From Dongia_B sp035539215 (lineage in GTDB: Bacteria > Pseudomonadota > Alphaproteobacteria > Dongiales > Dongiaceae), in NCBI GenBank assembly GCA_035539215.1, contig DATLIX010000215.1:1-64000 (forward strand): a DNA stretch of 64,000 nucleotides. Reading direction: 5' to 3'. The notes beneath the pieces were generated by a model, which was not told the DNA's origin, made no database searches, and worked only from the letters and a program-made list of their open reading frames with translations. A program made the translations under genes and the position numbers. Shown one piece after another: positions 22,814-31,133 of the stretch (position 1 is its first letter; every line of letters starts with the position of its first letter).

Positions 22814-23208
22814 CACGCAAACGACTGAGCGAAGCAGAGATCGCCGCCATCGAAGAGCTGCGCGGCCGAGGCTGGTCCTATGAGCGGATCGGTCGGAAGA
22901 TCGGCCGCTCTCATTCGACAGTCGAATATGCCTGCCGGCATTATGTGATCGAGGTCGAGGGGAGACCGCCCGCGATTGTCGCCCCGGCCTATCGGGGCAA
23001 GCCCGTCATAAAATGCCGGGACCGGACGATCCGCCGGTTCAGTCCGGAGGAAGATGCCGAGCTTCTCGCTCTCGCCAAGCAGGGCGTCAACAATATGGAG
23101 ATCGGCCGTCGTCTTGGCCGCCTGCATCAGTCGATTGCTGTGCGATTGGAGACACTCGCGCGGCTGGAAGATCGCCGGGAACGAGCCGGCTTACAGGAGG
23201 CTGCATGA
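22810..23208 (+). CDS. Double helix-turn-helix, GcrA/Myb-like DNA-binding protein
   Basis: 132 residues from the ATG at 22810. Two short helix-turn-helix units: LSEAEIAAIEELRGRGWSYERIGRKIGRSHSTVEYACRH (5-43) and FSPEEDAELLALAKQGVNNMEIGRRLGRLHQSIAVRLETL (77-117). The second resembles GcrA- or SANT/Myb-like motifs of alphaproteobacterial regulators. Likely a sequence-specific regulator in the early operon. Confidence 0.65.
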   Translation: MTRKRLSEAEIAAIEELRGRGWSYERIGRKIGRSHSTVEYACRHYVIEVEGRPPAIVAPAYRGKPVIKCRDRTIRRFSPEEDAELLALAKQGVNNMEIGRRLGRLHQSIAVRLETLARLEDRRERAGLQEAA

Positions 23209-23507
23209 GCCAGATTGAAGAACTGGAACGCGAGCTTGCCAATAGCGGCAAGCTGATTGAGGCCGGCTGGCACAGCCTGCGCGTGATGACGATCCCGACC
23301 GACGCGCCCGCCATCCAGCTCGCAGAGATGCGGACCGCCTTCTTTGCTGGCGCCCAGCATGTCTTCGCGACGCTGTTGCGCACGCTCGATGATGGCGACG
23401 ACGCCACCGATGGCGATCTCAACCGCCTGGCGCTGATCCAGGCCGAGCTGGACGGCTTCATCAAGGAATTCGAGGCACGGTACATGCCGACAAAGGGGAA
23501 CGGATGA
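23205..23507 (+). CDS. Phage protein of unknown function
   Basis: 100 residues from the ATG at 23205 (MSQIEELERELANSGKLIEAGWHSLRVM..., with IQLAEMRTAFFAGAQHVFATLL). Helical; the middle motif is common in phage proteins, function unknown. Overlaps the ATPase start. Confidence 0.6.
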   Translation: MSQIEELERELANSGKLIEAGWHSLRVMTIPTDAPAIQLAEMRTAFFAGAQHVFATLLRTLDDGDDATDGDLNRLALIQAELDGFIKEFEARYMPTKGNG

Positions 23508-25207
23508 AGATCTTCAAGGAGATCATCGGCCAGCATACTGCTGTGGTCGGGAAGACTGGCTCGGGCAAGACCTCGACCGCCAAGCTGCTGGTCGAGCATG
23601 TCGTGGCCCAGGGCGCCCGGGTGTGCATTCTGGACCCGATCAAGTCCGACTGGTGGGGCCTGACGTCAAGCGCCGACGGCAAGCGCCCAGGCCTGCCATT
23701 CCAGATCCTGGGCGGCCCGCACGGCCATGTGCAGATCCAGGAGACGGCGGGCAAGCCGATCGGCGAGCTGGTGGCCGGTGGTGACCTGCCGCTGAGTATC
23801 ATCGACATGGCCGATTTCAAGCCGGGCGGCCTGCAGACCTTCTTCACGGAATTCGCACCGGCCCTGTTGCGGAAGATGCGCGGTATCCTCTACCTGGTCA
23901 TCGAGGAGGCGCACGAATTCGCCCCGAAAGAACGGGCGGGCTTCGGCGGCGAGAACCTGACCATCCACTTCGCGAAGAAGCTGGCAACTGCCGGCCGGTC
24001 GAAGGGCATTCGCCTGGTGGTGGTGACGCAGCGGACCCAATCGCTGCACAATGCCGTGCTCGGCAGCTGCGAGACGCTTATCGCGCACCGGCTGACGCTG
24101 CCGGCCGATCAGACGCCGGTCAAGGAATGGCTGCGGGGAAACGTCGCCAAGGACGTTGCCGAGAAGGTCTCCCGCTCGCTGGCCGGCCTCAAGACCGGTG
24201 AAGGCTGGGTGATATCCGGGGAGGCCAATATCGCCGATCTCGTCAAGTTCCCGCGCATCACGACCTATGACAACAGCGCCACCCCGACCGATGACGATCA
24301 TCGGCATGAGGTCAAGACCGCTCAGGTCGATCCTGAGAAGCTGCGGGCATTGATCGGTGATGCCGTGAAGGCGGCTGAGGCAGATGATCCGGTCGCATTG
24401 CGGCGACGCGTTGCCGAGCTGGAGAAGCAGTTGAAGGCTGCGCCGGCACAGGTATCGGTGCCATCCATATCTCAGGCCGAGATCGATGCCATGCGCCTTG
24501 GCGCTTATAACGAGGGATATGTTGGCGGGTGGGACGAACTCCTGAAGCGGGTCCGTGGGCATCTCGATTACTATGATGGCAACCATGTGGTGCCAGGAGA
24601 GCGTCGCGGCGCACCATCGCCGATGAAGGTGCCAACTCACAAAGCGGACGCAGCTCAGTCGGTAGAGCATCGGCCTTCCAAGCCGAGTGTCGCGGGTTCG
24701 AGTCCCGTCGTCCGCTCCAATCCTCCCAGCGAAGGCATCACGCCGGCACAGCAGCGCGTCCTCGACGCAGTCGCCTGGTGGCGCAAGATCGGCCAGGATC
24801 CAGCCGACCGTGATAGGGCCTGTGTCGTTGCCGGCTATAGTCCGAAGGCTTCCACCTTCGGCGTCTACGTCTCGCAGCTGGTCAAAGCAGGACTGCTCGA
24901 AACATCGCCCGGCAAGATCGCGCTGACGCCGGCAGGGCTGAAGGCGGCAAACATGCCGACGGCGACGACGCGCGAAGATCTCTATCAAATGGCGCGCGGT
25001 CTTTTAGGCGCTCAGGAGCAGCGTGTCTTCGATGTCATCTATCGTGCCTGGCCGAAGGATATCCGCCGGGATGCCGTTGCTGAAAGTGTTGGGCTGTCGC
25101 CGACTGCCAGCACGGCCGGGGTCTATATGTCGGCCGTTGCCGCCTATGGGTTGATCGAGCCCAGCGGGCGCGGGACGGTCAAAGCAGCAGATTGGCTGTT
25201 TCCATGA
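23504..25207 (+). CDS. HerA/FtsK-like ATPase with C-terminal winged helices, interrupted by a tRNA gene in frame
   Basis: 567 residues. Residues 1-260 are a HerA/FtsK-type ATPase: Walker A GKTGSGKT (16-23), Walker B ILYLVIEEAHEFAP, and a VVTQRTQSL sensor. A coiled linker (285-375) leads to residues 381-406, which are the translation of a complete tRNA-Gly gene (24644-24719). Two similar winged-helix repeats follow (PAQQRVLDAVAWW... and GAQEQRVFDVIYRA..., each with SPxASTxGVYxS). It probably acts as a DNA translocase or host-directed ATPase. If the tRNA is excised from the message the two halves would be separated. Confidence 0.8.
   Translation: MKIFKEIIGQHTAVVGKTGSGKTSTAKLLVEHVVAQGARVCILDPIKSDWWGLTSSADGKRPGLPFQILGGPHGHVQIQETAGKPIGELVAGGDLPLSIIDMADFKPGGLQTFFTEFAPALLRKMRGILYLVIEEAHEFAPKERAGFGGENLTIHFAKKLATAGRSKGIRLVVVTQRTQSLHNAVLGSCETLIAHRLTLPADQTPVKEWLRGNVAKDVAEKVSRSLAGLKTGEGWVISGEANIADLVKFPRITTYDNSATPTDDDHRHEVKTAQVDPEKLRALIGDAVKAAEADDPVALRRRVAELEKQLKAAPAQVSVPSISQAEIDAMRLGAYNEGYVGGWDELLKRVRGHLDYYDGNHVVPGERRGAPSPMKVPTHKADAAQSVEHRPSKPSVAGSSPVVRSNPPSEGITPAQQRVLDAVAWWRKIGQDPADRDRACVVAGYSPKASTFGVYVSQLVKAGLLETSPGKIALTPAGLKAANMPTATTREDLYQMARGLLGAQEQRVFDVIYRAWPKDIRRDAVAESVGLSPTASTAGVYMSAVAAYGLIEPSGRGTVKAADWLFP
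24644..24719 (+). tRNA. tRNA-Gly (anticodon UCC), CCA encoded
   Basis: 76 bases fold fully: acceptor GCGGACG (24644-24650) with CGTCCGC (24709-24715), D stem GCTC/GAGC, anticodon stem TCGGC/GCCGA around loop CTTCCAA (anticodon TCC), T arm GCGGG-TTCGAGT-CCCGT, discriminator T, encoded CCA at 24717-24719. It reads GGA (and GGG) codons. It lies wholly inside, and on the same strand as, the ATPase coding sequence with no stop codon in that frame. Confidence 0.95.
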
Positions 25208-25470
25208 CCAAGCCCGACCGCATCGCCTGCGAGGTGCCGTTCTGCCGCCGTACCGCTCCAAAGGCGAAGTACGAGGAAGGGACCCGCATCATCTGCTGGA
25301 AGCATTGGCGGCTCGGCGATGCTCATCATCGGAAAAGGTACAGCCGCGCCAATCGCCTCATCAAGCGTGGCGTTCAAGGTGAAACTTTGGAGCGGTGCCA
25401 GATGATTGCGGACCATGCCTGGGAGCGTATCCGCATACAGGCGATTGAGCGAGCAGGAGGCATCGGATGA
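25204..25470 (+). CDS. Putative zinc-binding small phage protein
   Basis: 88 residues. CEVPFCRRTAPKAKYEEGTRIICWKHW gives a C-x4-C ... C-x2-H pattern, probably one zinc site, followed by helices rich in Arg. I recall similar zinc-finger-like proteins in Rhizobiales phages. ATG overlaps the ATPase stop. Confidence 0.6.
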   Translation: MTKPDRIACEVPFCRRTAPKAKYEEGTRIICWKHWRLGDAHHRKRYSRANRLIKRGVQGETLERCQMIADHAWERIRIQAIERAGGIG

Positions 25471-25622
25471 TCCCCTCTCTCGCCATCGGCCTGCCGTATC
25501 TACTGCTCAACAGCGGCTATCTGGCATGGCTGATCTGGCGTGAGGCGTGCGGATACGACACTGAGGCGGAATGCCTGAAACGACGCCAAGCAGCGCAGCT
25601 GCGCAGGGAGTTGAGACGATGA
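25467..25622 (+). CDS. Small membrane protein (51 aa)
   Basis: MIPSLAIGLPYLLLNSGYLAWLIW then a charged tail with two Cys. One membrane helix. Four-base overlaps with both neighbours support expression. Confidence 0.5.
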   Translation: MIPSLAIGLPYLLLNSGYLAWLIWREACGYDTEAECLKRRQAAQLRRELRR

Positions 25623-25870
25623 GATGCCCGCACTGCGGCGAAGGGATATCGGCGTCATTTCCTGATACCCCAGGCGGACGTGTCGCAAGATTGCTCTCTG
25701 AGCGCGGCCTTACTATCAAGGCGCTAGAGGTCGAATGCGATATCTCGCACGGTGTTGCATGGCGCCTGGTCAACAACAAATCTAACAGCATCGGCTTCGA
25801 CAGCTTGGTCAAAATCGCCAAGTATTTGAACGTCACGACCGACTATCTTTTAACAGGTGTGCAATCATGA
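25619..25870 (+). CDS. Zinc-ribbon plus XRE helix-turn-helix regulator
   Basis: 83 residues. MRCPHCGEG is half a zinc ribbon (one CxxC only) and residues 20-80 are a standard XRE helix-turn-helix (VARLLSERGLTIKALEVECDISHGVAWRLVNNKSNSIGFDSLVKIAKYLNVTTDYLL). Likely a transcription regulator. The single CxxC would need a partner or dimer to bind zinc. Confidence 0.7.
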   Translation: MRCPHCGEGISASFPDTPGGRVARLLSERGLTIKALEVECDISHGVAWRLVNNKSNSIGFDSLVKIAKYLNVTTDYLLTGVQS

Positions 25871-26247
25871 CCGGCCTCACCGCGCAAGAGATCGAAGAAT
25901 TGGAGCGACTGGTAAAGTTCCTGCGCCAACGTGATTGGGTGCCGTGTATCAATGAAGCGGCCAAGGCTATTGAGGCTCTGCTGGCGATGGTGATGCGGCA
26001 GGATGACGAGATTAAACGATTAAGGGCTCCTTCTCTAGACGGCATGGCGTTGACTGACATCGCCATGAAGGCCCGTGATTTCATCAGCCAATGCGACGGG
26101 ACAATCCGCGTCGCTGACTTCATGCGCCAAGTGAACAGTGAGGGCGATGCCACCAAGCGTAAGCACGTCTATAACGCCTTTTCATATTTGGCCCGGCGCA
26201 ATGCAATTCGGCGCGTCGGCTATGGGGAGTATGTTCGCAATGGATAG
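25867..26247 (+). CDS. Phage protein, possible winged helix
   Basis: 126 residues. The C-terminal RVADFMRQVNSEGDATKRKHVYNAFSYLARRNAIRRVGYGEYVRNG looks like a winged-helix domain; the N-terminus is a short coiled coil. Function unknown. This block of genes is AT-richer than its surroundings. Confidence 0.5.
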   Translation: MTGLTAQEIEELERLVKFLRQRDWVPCINEAAKAIEALLAMVMRQDDEIKRLRAPSLDGMALTDIAMKARDFISQCDGTIRVADFMRQVNSEGDATKRKHVYNAFSYLARRNAIRRVGYGEYVRNG

Positions 26248-26395
26248 CAGTTTTGGACGGCAATTAGGCCCGGCGATAGCAGCGATGATGTTTTGGGCAA
26301 TCGTCGGAATCATTCTTGCCGCCGTTGCGATCATCGGCGGAGCAGGATGGGCGATTTGGTATTTATGGCATCATCTCATGTGGGTGCAATCATGA
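26240..26395 (+). CDS. Small membrane protein (51 aa)
   Basis: MDSSFGRQLGP followed by a long hydrophobic helix (IAAMMFWAIVGIILAAVAIIGG). The ATG at 26240 overlaps the previous stop; an ATG at 26231 is an alternative. Unknown role. Confidence 0.45.
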   Translation: MDSSFGRQLGPAIAAMMFWAIVGIILAAVAIIGGAGWAIWYLWHHLMWVQS

Positions 26396-26610
26396 CCGAT
26401 CACACAACGCCAGATAGCTTGCTCGCTCTTGCCAATGAACTCAATGCAGAGGCCACAGTAATAACCCAGGTTATGCAGGAAACCTATGACCGACAGCTTC
26501 ATGCGGAGCGTGATCAAGCGGACTTTGTGGCGCAGGCGCTCGTTATCCTGGCAAATATGAAGGCAAAGCGGCTGGCGTCTCTGTGTTGTAACGGAGGGCT
26601 TCAGCCATGA
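26392..26610 (+). CDS. Small phage protein of unknown function
   Basis: 72 residues, helical (MTDHTTPDSLLALANELNAEATVITQVM...). Four-base overlaps on both sides. No domain recognised. Confidence 0.5.
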   Translation: MTDHTTPDSLLALANELNAEATVITQVMQETYDRQLHAERDQADFVAQALVILANMKAKRLASLCCNGGLQP

Positions 26611-26981
26611 CCCCAATCACAGAGCAAGACCGGGCTGCGTTTGAGTGGAAAAGGTGGAACGATTGGCGTGCGATCTGCCGCCAGCCGCTTGTGCCTGAAG
26701 ACGCATTTCTTGCCGGCTTCTCTGCAGCCCTCGCCTACGCCCGCGCCGAGCAGAAGGGGCGAACCACGAAATTATCTGGCGCCTGTAAAGAAACTTGGGA
26801 CGAAATGAAACCAATGCGTGACGCCCTAAGCACTGTCACCGCAAAGGCCTCAGATGAGGCGCGGGACTGCGCTTTGATTAGGTTCACGCTTGACTATTGT
26901 CTGCATTATGCAGGCGAAGAGCCAGATCCAACTGAGGATCAAATCCTCGCCACTTTCAACGCACAGGGGCAAGGGCAATGA
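26607..26981 (+). CDS. Phage protein of unknown function
   Basis: 124 residues (MTPITEQDRAAFEWKRWNDWRAICRQP...). FLAGFSAALAYARAEQ is a phrase common in phage proteins of unknown function. Coupled to its neighbours. Confidence 0.5.
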   Translation: MTPITEQDRAAFEWKRWNDWRAICRQPLVPEDAFLAGFSAALAYARAEQKGRTTKLSGACKETWDEMKPMRDALSTVTAKASDEARDCALIRFTLDYCLHYAGEEPDPTEDQILATFNAQGQGQ

Positions 26982-27724
26982 AAGAAACTAGCGCCATCGC
27001 TGATGTGATTGCCGAACGCCAGCGACAGATCAGCGTCGAGGGCTGGACGCCAGAACATGATGATGAGCACGCACACGGCGAGATGGCCAGGGCCGCAGCC
27101 TGCTATGCCCTCGGCTATATGATGGAAAAGCCGAGGCCAAATAACCCGATGGAACGCCAAACATTCAAGCCGTCGATGTTATGGCCTTGGGGTCGGAGGT
27201 GGTGGAAACCAAAAGACCGACGTCGCGATCTCGTTCGCGCTGCCGCGCTGATCATTGCTGAGATTGAACGTCTTGACCGCGCAGCCAAGCCGCTGATCGA
27301 GGAAGTGAAGCGGTTGCAGGAAGAGAATGCGCGTCTGCAAGAATATGCCGAAGTCGATAAAATCATGCAGATGTCGGAAGACGAGTTGCGTGCTGATTTG
27401 GTTGCGAACGGTGAAGACCCTGACAAAGTCGTCGCTGACACACGTAAGATAGTTGATACGGCTTTAGAGATCACCGAATTGCGCCGCCAGCTTGCCGAGA
27501 AGGAGGCGGAGATTGAGCGGTTGACGGGTAGGCTTGGCGCTCGTCTATCGCGTCAAGATCGCATACCTCAATATGGCGGTGGTGATACTTATACGATGCC
27601 GTTTGGGCTGCCGTGGGTGTGTTTCCACTGCGGCGAAGCGTTCTTCGATCAAGATAAAGCTCGTCTACATTTCGGCGAATTACCGACCTCCAAAACTATT
27701 TGCTGCGGGGAGCCTAAGCCTTGA
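26978..27724 (+). CDS. Conserved phage protein (ERQRQISVEGWTPEHDDEH family)
   Basis: 248 residues. Residues 8-105 contain the widespread phage motif DVIAERQRQISVEGWTPEHDDEHAHGE...AAACYALG; the middle (100-185) is coiled coil with leucine heptads; the C-terminus has a CxxC...H...C cluster (WVCFHCGEAFFD, then ICC). The N-terminal family has no firm function that I know. The combination with a zinc site suggests a regulatory or nucleic-acid role. Confidence 0.6.
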   Translation: MKETSAIADVIAERQRQISVEGWTPEHDDEHAHGEMARAAACYALGYMMEKPRPNNPMERQTFKPSMLWPWGRRWWKPKDRRRDLVRAAALIIAEIERLDRAAKPLIEEVKRLQEENARLQEYAEVDKIMQMSEDELRADLVANGEDPDKVVADTRKIVDTALEITELRRQLAEKEAEIERLTGRLGARLSRQDRIPQYGGGDTYTMPFGLPWVCFHCGEAFFDQDKARLHFGELPTSKTICCGEPKP

Positions 27725-28380
27725 CCACGGATCGCGAGCGGGAGGCATTTGTCGCATGGGGATTAAAGCGTCCCGAGCCTTATGGGGCAACACCCATGCG
27801 TGCAGAAACCAAAGCCTATGAGCTAGGTTGGTGCTACGATAAAGATGATGGAATAGCTGTTGAAGCGTGGAAGGCTCGAGCCGCCCTTGCGCATTCGACC
27901 TCGCCTGATGCCGATCTCTGCCAATGCCCGACCTGCGGATGGCAACCGATCCTCGCGACGCCGACAGAAGCGGCATTATTGAAGCTGATCGATTACGCGG
28001 TAACTGATCTCATTGGCGGATCGCGGCGATCTGCCAGCGAGATCCTGCACGCCTTTCGAACAAAGCCTGACAATATTGGGGTGGACCCCTTCGGCGCAGC
28101 GCAGCCGGTCGCGGCGGCGGATGATGACGAAGCAGGTGACGAGCGAATACCCGAATTGATGATGGAGCGCGCCCGTAATCGCGCGCTTGGCGCTATCTCT
28201 AATGCACAGACGGCCCTCCGCGCCACACAGCCCGACGAGGCGCGGGAGTTGCTGGAGGAACTGTATCACTTGGTCAAAGGCGAATCGCCAGCGATCCTGA
28301 ATGAAGACAGCGGCGGTGACGCAACGTTGGATCTGAAAATATCTGCCTTCCTCTCCGCCGAAGCCGCGCGAGGGGAGTGA
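27721..28380 (+). CDS. Phage protein of unknown function
   Basis: 219 residues; TTG start overlapping the previous stop. ACxPTCGWQP-like segment (CQCPTCGWQP) near residue 60 suggests a metal-binding knuckle. The N-terminal TKAYELGWCYDKDDG and C-terminal helical part are not recognised. Confidence 0.5.
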   Translation: MTTDREREAFVAWGLKRPEPYGATPMRAETKAYELGWCYDKDDGIAVEAWKARAALAHSTSPDADLCQCPTCGWQPILATPTEAALLKLIDYAVTDLIGGSRRSASEILHAFRTKPDNIGVDPFGAAQPVAAADDDEAGDERIPELMMERARNRALGAISNAQTALRATQPDEARELLEELYHLVKGESPAILNEDSGGDATLDLKISAFLSAEAARGE

Positions 28381-28541
28381 TGGAAGATACGGAAATGACG
28401 GTTTACATCTTCTTTCGAGACATCGGTTGGTATCCCGTGGAACTAAAAGACGACCAAGATGCCAAAGCAATTGCTGAATGCAATCCTGGTACATTGCGCG
28501 TTGAAGACATAAATGGGCGCGTCGTTTGGAGGATGCAATAA
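28380..28541 (+). CDS. Small phage protein (53 aa)
   Basis: MEDTEMTVYIFFRDIGWYPVEL..., ending LRVEDINGRVVWRMQ. Looks like a compact beta-rich domain. Overlaps both neighbours by one base in the TGATG/TAATG style. Confidence 0.5.
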   Translation: MEDTEMTVYIFFRDIGWYPVELKDDQDAKAIAECNPGTLRVEDINGRVVWRMQ

Positions 28542-28807
28542 TGCCAACCTACCTAATCAACCCCATCGACGGATCGCGCTGGGCCATGGTGCCGGAGAGC
28601 GCGACGGAAGAGATGCAGGACGCCGGATGGGAGGCGCGGCAGCATCTAACAATGACGCGGCCGGAGGCTAACGTCATTGTTGGTGAGATCGTCTCCTATC
28701 GCGCCATGCTCCAAGCCGCGCCAGAGTTTCCGGTGGAAGCGATGGCGGTGAATATAGCCGATATCATCTGCGACACGCTGTTCTCTGAATCGGATGTGAA
28801 GCCATGA
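28541..28807 (+). CDS. Small phage protein of unknown function
   Basis: 88 residues (MPTYLINPIDGSRWAMVPESATEEMQDAGW...). The ATG overlaps the previous TAA. Mixed alpha/beta, no known domain. Confidence 0.5.
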   Translation: MPTYLINPIDGSRWAMVPESATEEMQDAGWEARQHLTMTRPEANVIVGEIVSYRAMLQAAPEFPVEAMAVNIADIICDTLFSESDVKP

Positions 28808-29376
28808 CGGACGAAGAAAGACTGGCTGACATTAGAAAGATGGTCACTCAAGATTTCAAGGTTACAGAGTTGGCCGGCGAGAGTTTGGCGGCATTTATGC
28901 TTAGAATGATTGATGAAAGAGATGCGTTTATCGAGGCGATGACCGAGGAGCGGGATGCATTCAAGGTAGGCCCCGTACATTATTCGGCGAAGAGTGAGGC
29001 ATCCTTCCAACGTTGCCTGCGCGAAGGGCTGGAGATGGCGGCGATCGGGATACAGGGCGCCTATCCAGTGTTAGCCGATCAGATCCGCGCCCTCGACCCC
29101 GCCAGCTTGGCTAAGAAGAAGTATACCGCCGAAGACCGTCACCCCATGACTGACGCACCTTGTGTGCTGCCGAAGACGTTCACCGAGGCTCACCGGGTAA
29201 TCGCCGAGATCGAGCGGATGAAGGCCTCGAACTATGACGACAGGGAAGTGACCGACGCCCTACTGGTCGCGCACGATGATCTGATCATTCGGGCGCTCCG
29301 CCATTATGCCCAAACGGCGCCGAAGGAGGACCGGTGCGCACCACCGAAGCAAATGGCGACCGGGGCGGTGCCCTGA
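28804..29376 (+). CDS. Phage protein of unknown function
   Basis: 190 residues. Helical N-terminus with paired MIDERDAFIEAMTEERDAF; the C-terminus TFTEAHRVIAEIERMKASN...ALLVAHDDLIIRAL is helical too. No family assigned. Confidence 0.5.
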   Translation: MTDEERLADIRKMVTQDFKVTELAGESLAAFMLRMIDERDAFIEAMTEERDAFKVGPVHYSAKSEASFQRCLREGLEMAAIGIQGAYPVLADQIRALDPASLAKKKYTAEDRHPMTDAPCVLPKTFTEAHRVIAEIERMKASNYDDREVTDALLVAHDDLIIRALRHYAQTAPKEDRCAPPKQMATGAVP

Positions 29377-29397
29377 AGACGGCGACGGAGCAGCAAG

Positions 29398-29691
29398 ATG
29401 CATCTATATTTTTTTGACAGAGACGAAGAAGAGAGCTTCGCGCAATCGGAAAGCCCTGTAGTGCCTCGCGTCGGCGAACTGATCGAGTTCACTGGCCTGC
29501 CTGATTCAGAGCTCCGTGGCGTTATCTGGATAATTAACCAGGTTCACTACCTGATGCCTGAGGACGGACTGCCAGAGGCTGATGGCGTCCATCTCTATGT
29601 CAGCCGGGTGCGACCCGACATGAAAAGAGCGGTAATGCACCGCGATCCTCCACAGGACCTGCATAGGAAACCGAGAAGGATGCCCCAATAG
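29398..29691 (+). CDS. Phage protein of unknown function
   Basis: 97 residues (MHLYFFDRDEEESF...). VPRVGELIEFTGLP...GVIWIINQVHYLM...HLYVSRV suggests a small beta barrel. Its stop overlaps the GTG start of the next gene. Confidence 0.5.
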   Translation: MHLYFFDRDEEESFAQSESPVVPRVGELIEFTGLPDSELRGVIWIINQVHYLMPEDGLPEADGVHLYVSRVRPDMKRAVMHRDPPQDLHRKPRRMPQ

Positions 29692-29942
29692 TGAACGTCG
29701 AGGCGCCGCGCCGCCGCGCTGACATCCTGCCGGCCTCCTGCCCGCCCCGCGGTCTTTCCCGCGTCGAGGCGGCGGCCTATATCGGCGTCTCGCCCAGCCT
29801 CTTCGATGAAATGGTTAAAGACGGCCGGATGCCGGAGGCCAAAAAGGTTAACACTCGCGTCATATGGGATCGGCTGGCCCTTGACGCCGCCTTTTCCGCG
29901 TTGCCAACTTCCGAGGAGGAAAACCCTTGGGACAAGCGATGA
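29691..29942 (+). CDS. Excisionase / AlpA-like helix-turn-helix protein
   Basis: 83 residues, GTG start. GLSRVEAAAYIGVSPSLFDEMVKDGRMPEAKKVNTRVIWDRLALDAAF is the MerR-like helix-turn-helix typical of AlpA/Xis directionality factors. Immediately upstream of, and coupled to, the integrase gene, so it probably controls excision. Confidence 0.75.
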   Translation: MNVEAPRRRADILPASCPPRGLSRVEAAAYIGVSPSLFDEMVKDGRMPEAKKVNTRVIWDRLALDAAFSALPTSEEENPWDKR

Positions 29943-31090
29943 CCCAGATCGACCTTCCCTATCTCTCCCATGAGACCGATCGGCACGGGAACGAGAAATG
30001 GTATGTCAGGCGCCATGGCAAGCGGATCCGGGTCAAGGGCGCGCCAGGCACAACCGCCTTCCTTCAGAGCTACAAGGACGGCCTGCAGGCGCTGGAGTTC
30101 CGGGCCGCCAATGGCCTTGGATTGCCCAAGAAAGCCCTGGCGCCCGCCAGTGGCACCCTGGCGTGGCTGCTGACCGAGTATTACAAGAGCGCCGAATTCA
30201 AGACCCTCGAGCCGGCGACACAGCATGCCCGGAAGCTGATCCTGGAGAAATTCAGCCAGCGAGACGGCCACCTGCCCTTCAAGCCACTCCGGGCCCGGAA
30301 CCTACGCCAGGACCGTGACGCCATGTCGAGCCGGCCAGAGGCGGCGAACAGCTTCATCAAGGCGCTGCGGCAGGTCTTCAAATGGGCAATCGCCATGGAA
30401 TACGCCGAGGCCAACCCGGCGGCCGACGTGCCTTATCTGGAAAGCAACAATCCCGAGGGGTTCCATACCTGGACTCTTGAGGAGATCGCACAGTTCGAGA
30501 AGCGCTGGCCGATCGGAACCAAGCCGCGCCTGGCGATGGCTCTATTGCTCTTTACCGGCGTGCGGCGGTCAGACGTCATCAAGCTCGGGCGGCAAATGGC
30601 AAAACATATCGAGATGGAAGAATATTGCGGTCCCGTCCTCCATTTCAGAGAATGGAAGGGTCGCAAGCGGGTGCTGAAGGAGCGCTTCATTCCGGTGCTG
30701 CCTGAGCTGCAGCAAGTGCTCGACGCGACGCCGAATAATCATCTGACCTATCTCGTCACCGACCACGGCAAGGCCTACTCACATGGTGGCTTCGGCAACT
30801 GGTTCGGCAGGCAATGCCGCCTTGCGGGACTGATCGGCTGCTCGGCGCATGGATTGCGCAAGGCGGGCGCCACGATCGCGGCGAACAACGGCGCTACCGA
30901 ATACCAGCTGATGGCGATCTATGGCTGGGAAAGCCCGAAGCAAGCAGCGGTCTATACCCGCAAGGCGAACCGCAATAAGCTGGCCGCCAGCGGCATGAAA
31001 TATCTCAGCCGCGAGGCACCAAAAGAGAACGAGATTGTCGCACCTGAAGCGCAGTTCACGAAAGGTGCGACAAAAGCCGGCACAAAGTGA
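29939..31090 (+). CDS. int: Tyrosine-type site-specific integrase
   Basis: 383 residues from the ATG at 29939 (ATGA overlap with the excisionase stop; a TTG at 29927 is also in frame). Core-binding domain about 70-165, catalytic domain 175-350. Catalytic set visible: Arg in FTGVRRSD (209), HGLRK (His304, Arg307), Trp330 in YGWESP and the nucleophile Tyr339 in AVYTRKA. Integrates the phage at a tRNA-like att core found just downstream. Confidence 0.92.
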   Translation: MTQIDLPYLSHETDRHGNEKWYVRRHGKRIRVKGAPGTTAFLQSYKDGLQALEFRAANGLGLPKKALAPASGTLAWLLTEYYKSAEFKTLEPATQHARKLILEKFSQRDGHLPFKPLRARNLRQDRDAMSSRPEAANSFIKALRQVFKWAIAMEYAEANPAADVPYLESNNPEGFHTWTLEEIAQFEKRWPIGTKPRLAMALLLFTGVRRSDVIKLGRQMAKHIEMEEYCGPVLHFREWKGRKRVLKERFIPVLPELQQVLDATPNNHLTYLVTDHGKAYSHGGFGNWFGRQCRLAGLIGCSAHGLRKAGATIAANNGATEYQLMAIYGWESPKQAAVYTRKANRNKLAASGMKYLSREAPKENEIVAPEAQFTKGATKAGTK

Positions 31091-31117
31091 AGCGTTTTCA
31101 AATGCTTGGAAATGCGA

Positions 31118-31133
31118 TGGTGCCCAGGGACGG
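31118..31133. other. attP: Candidate attP core (tRNA-Phe-like)
   Basis: TGGTGCCCAGGGACGG, 28 bases after the integrase stop, reads as the reverse complement of a tRNA 3' end (T-stem strand, acceptor CCTGGGC, then ACCA). As I recall, alphaproteobacterial tRNA-Phe ends this way. The rest of the tRNA is absent, as expected of an attP core. Recognition is from memory, not alignment. Confidence 0.4.

Noticed and set aside
23666..24988. 440-residue minus-strand open frame
   Set aside because: Complement of the HerA/FtsK-like ATPase gene; no domain and no initiation signal.
31118..31133. A second tRNA gene
   Set aside because: Only the 3' 16 bases are tRNA-like; no D, anticodon or T-loop sequence follows, so it is treated as an att core.
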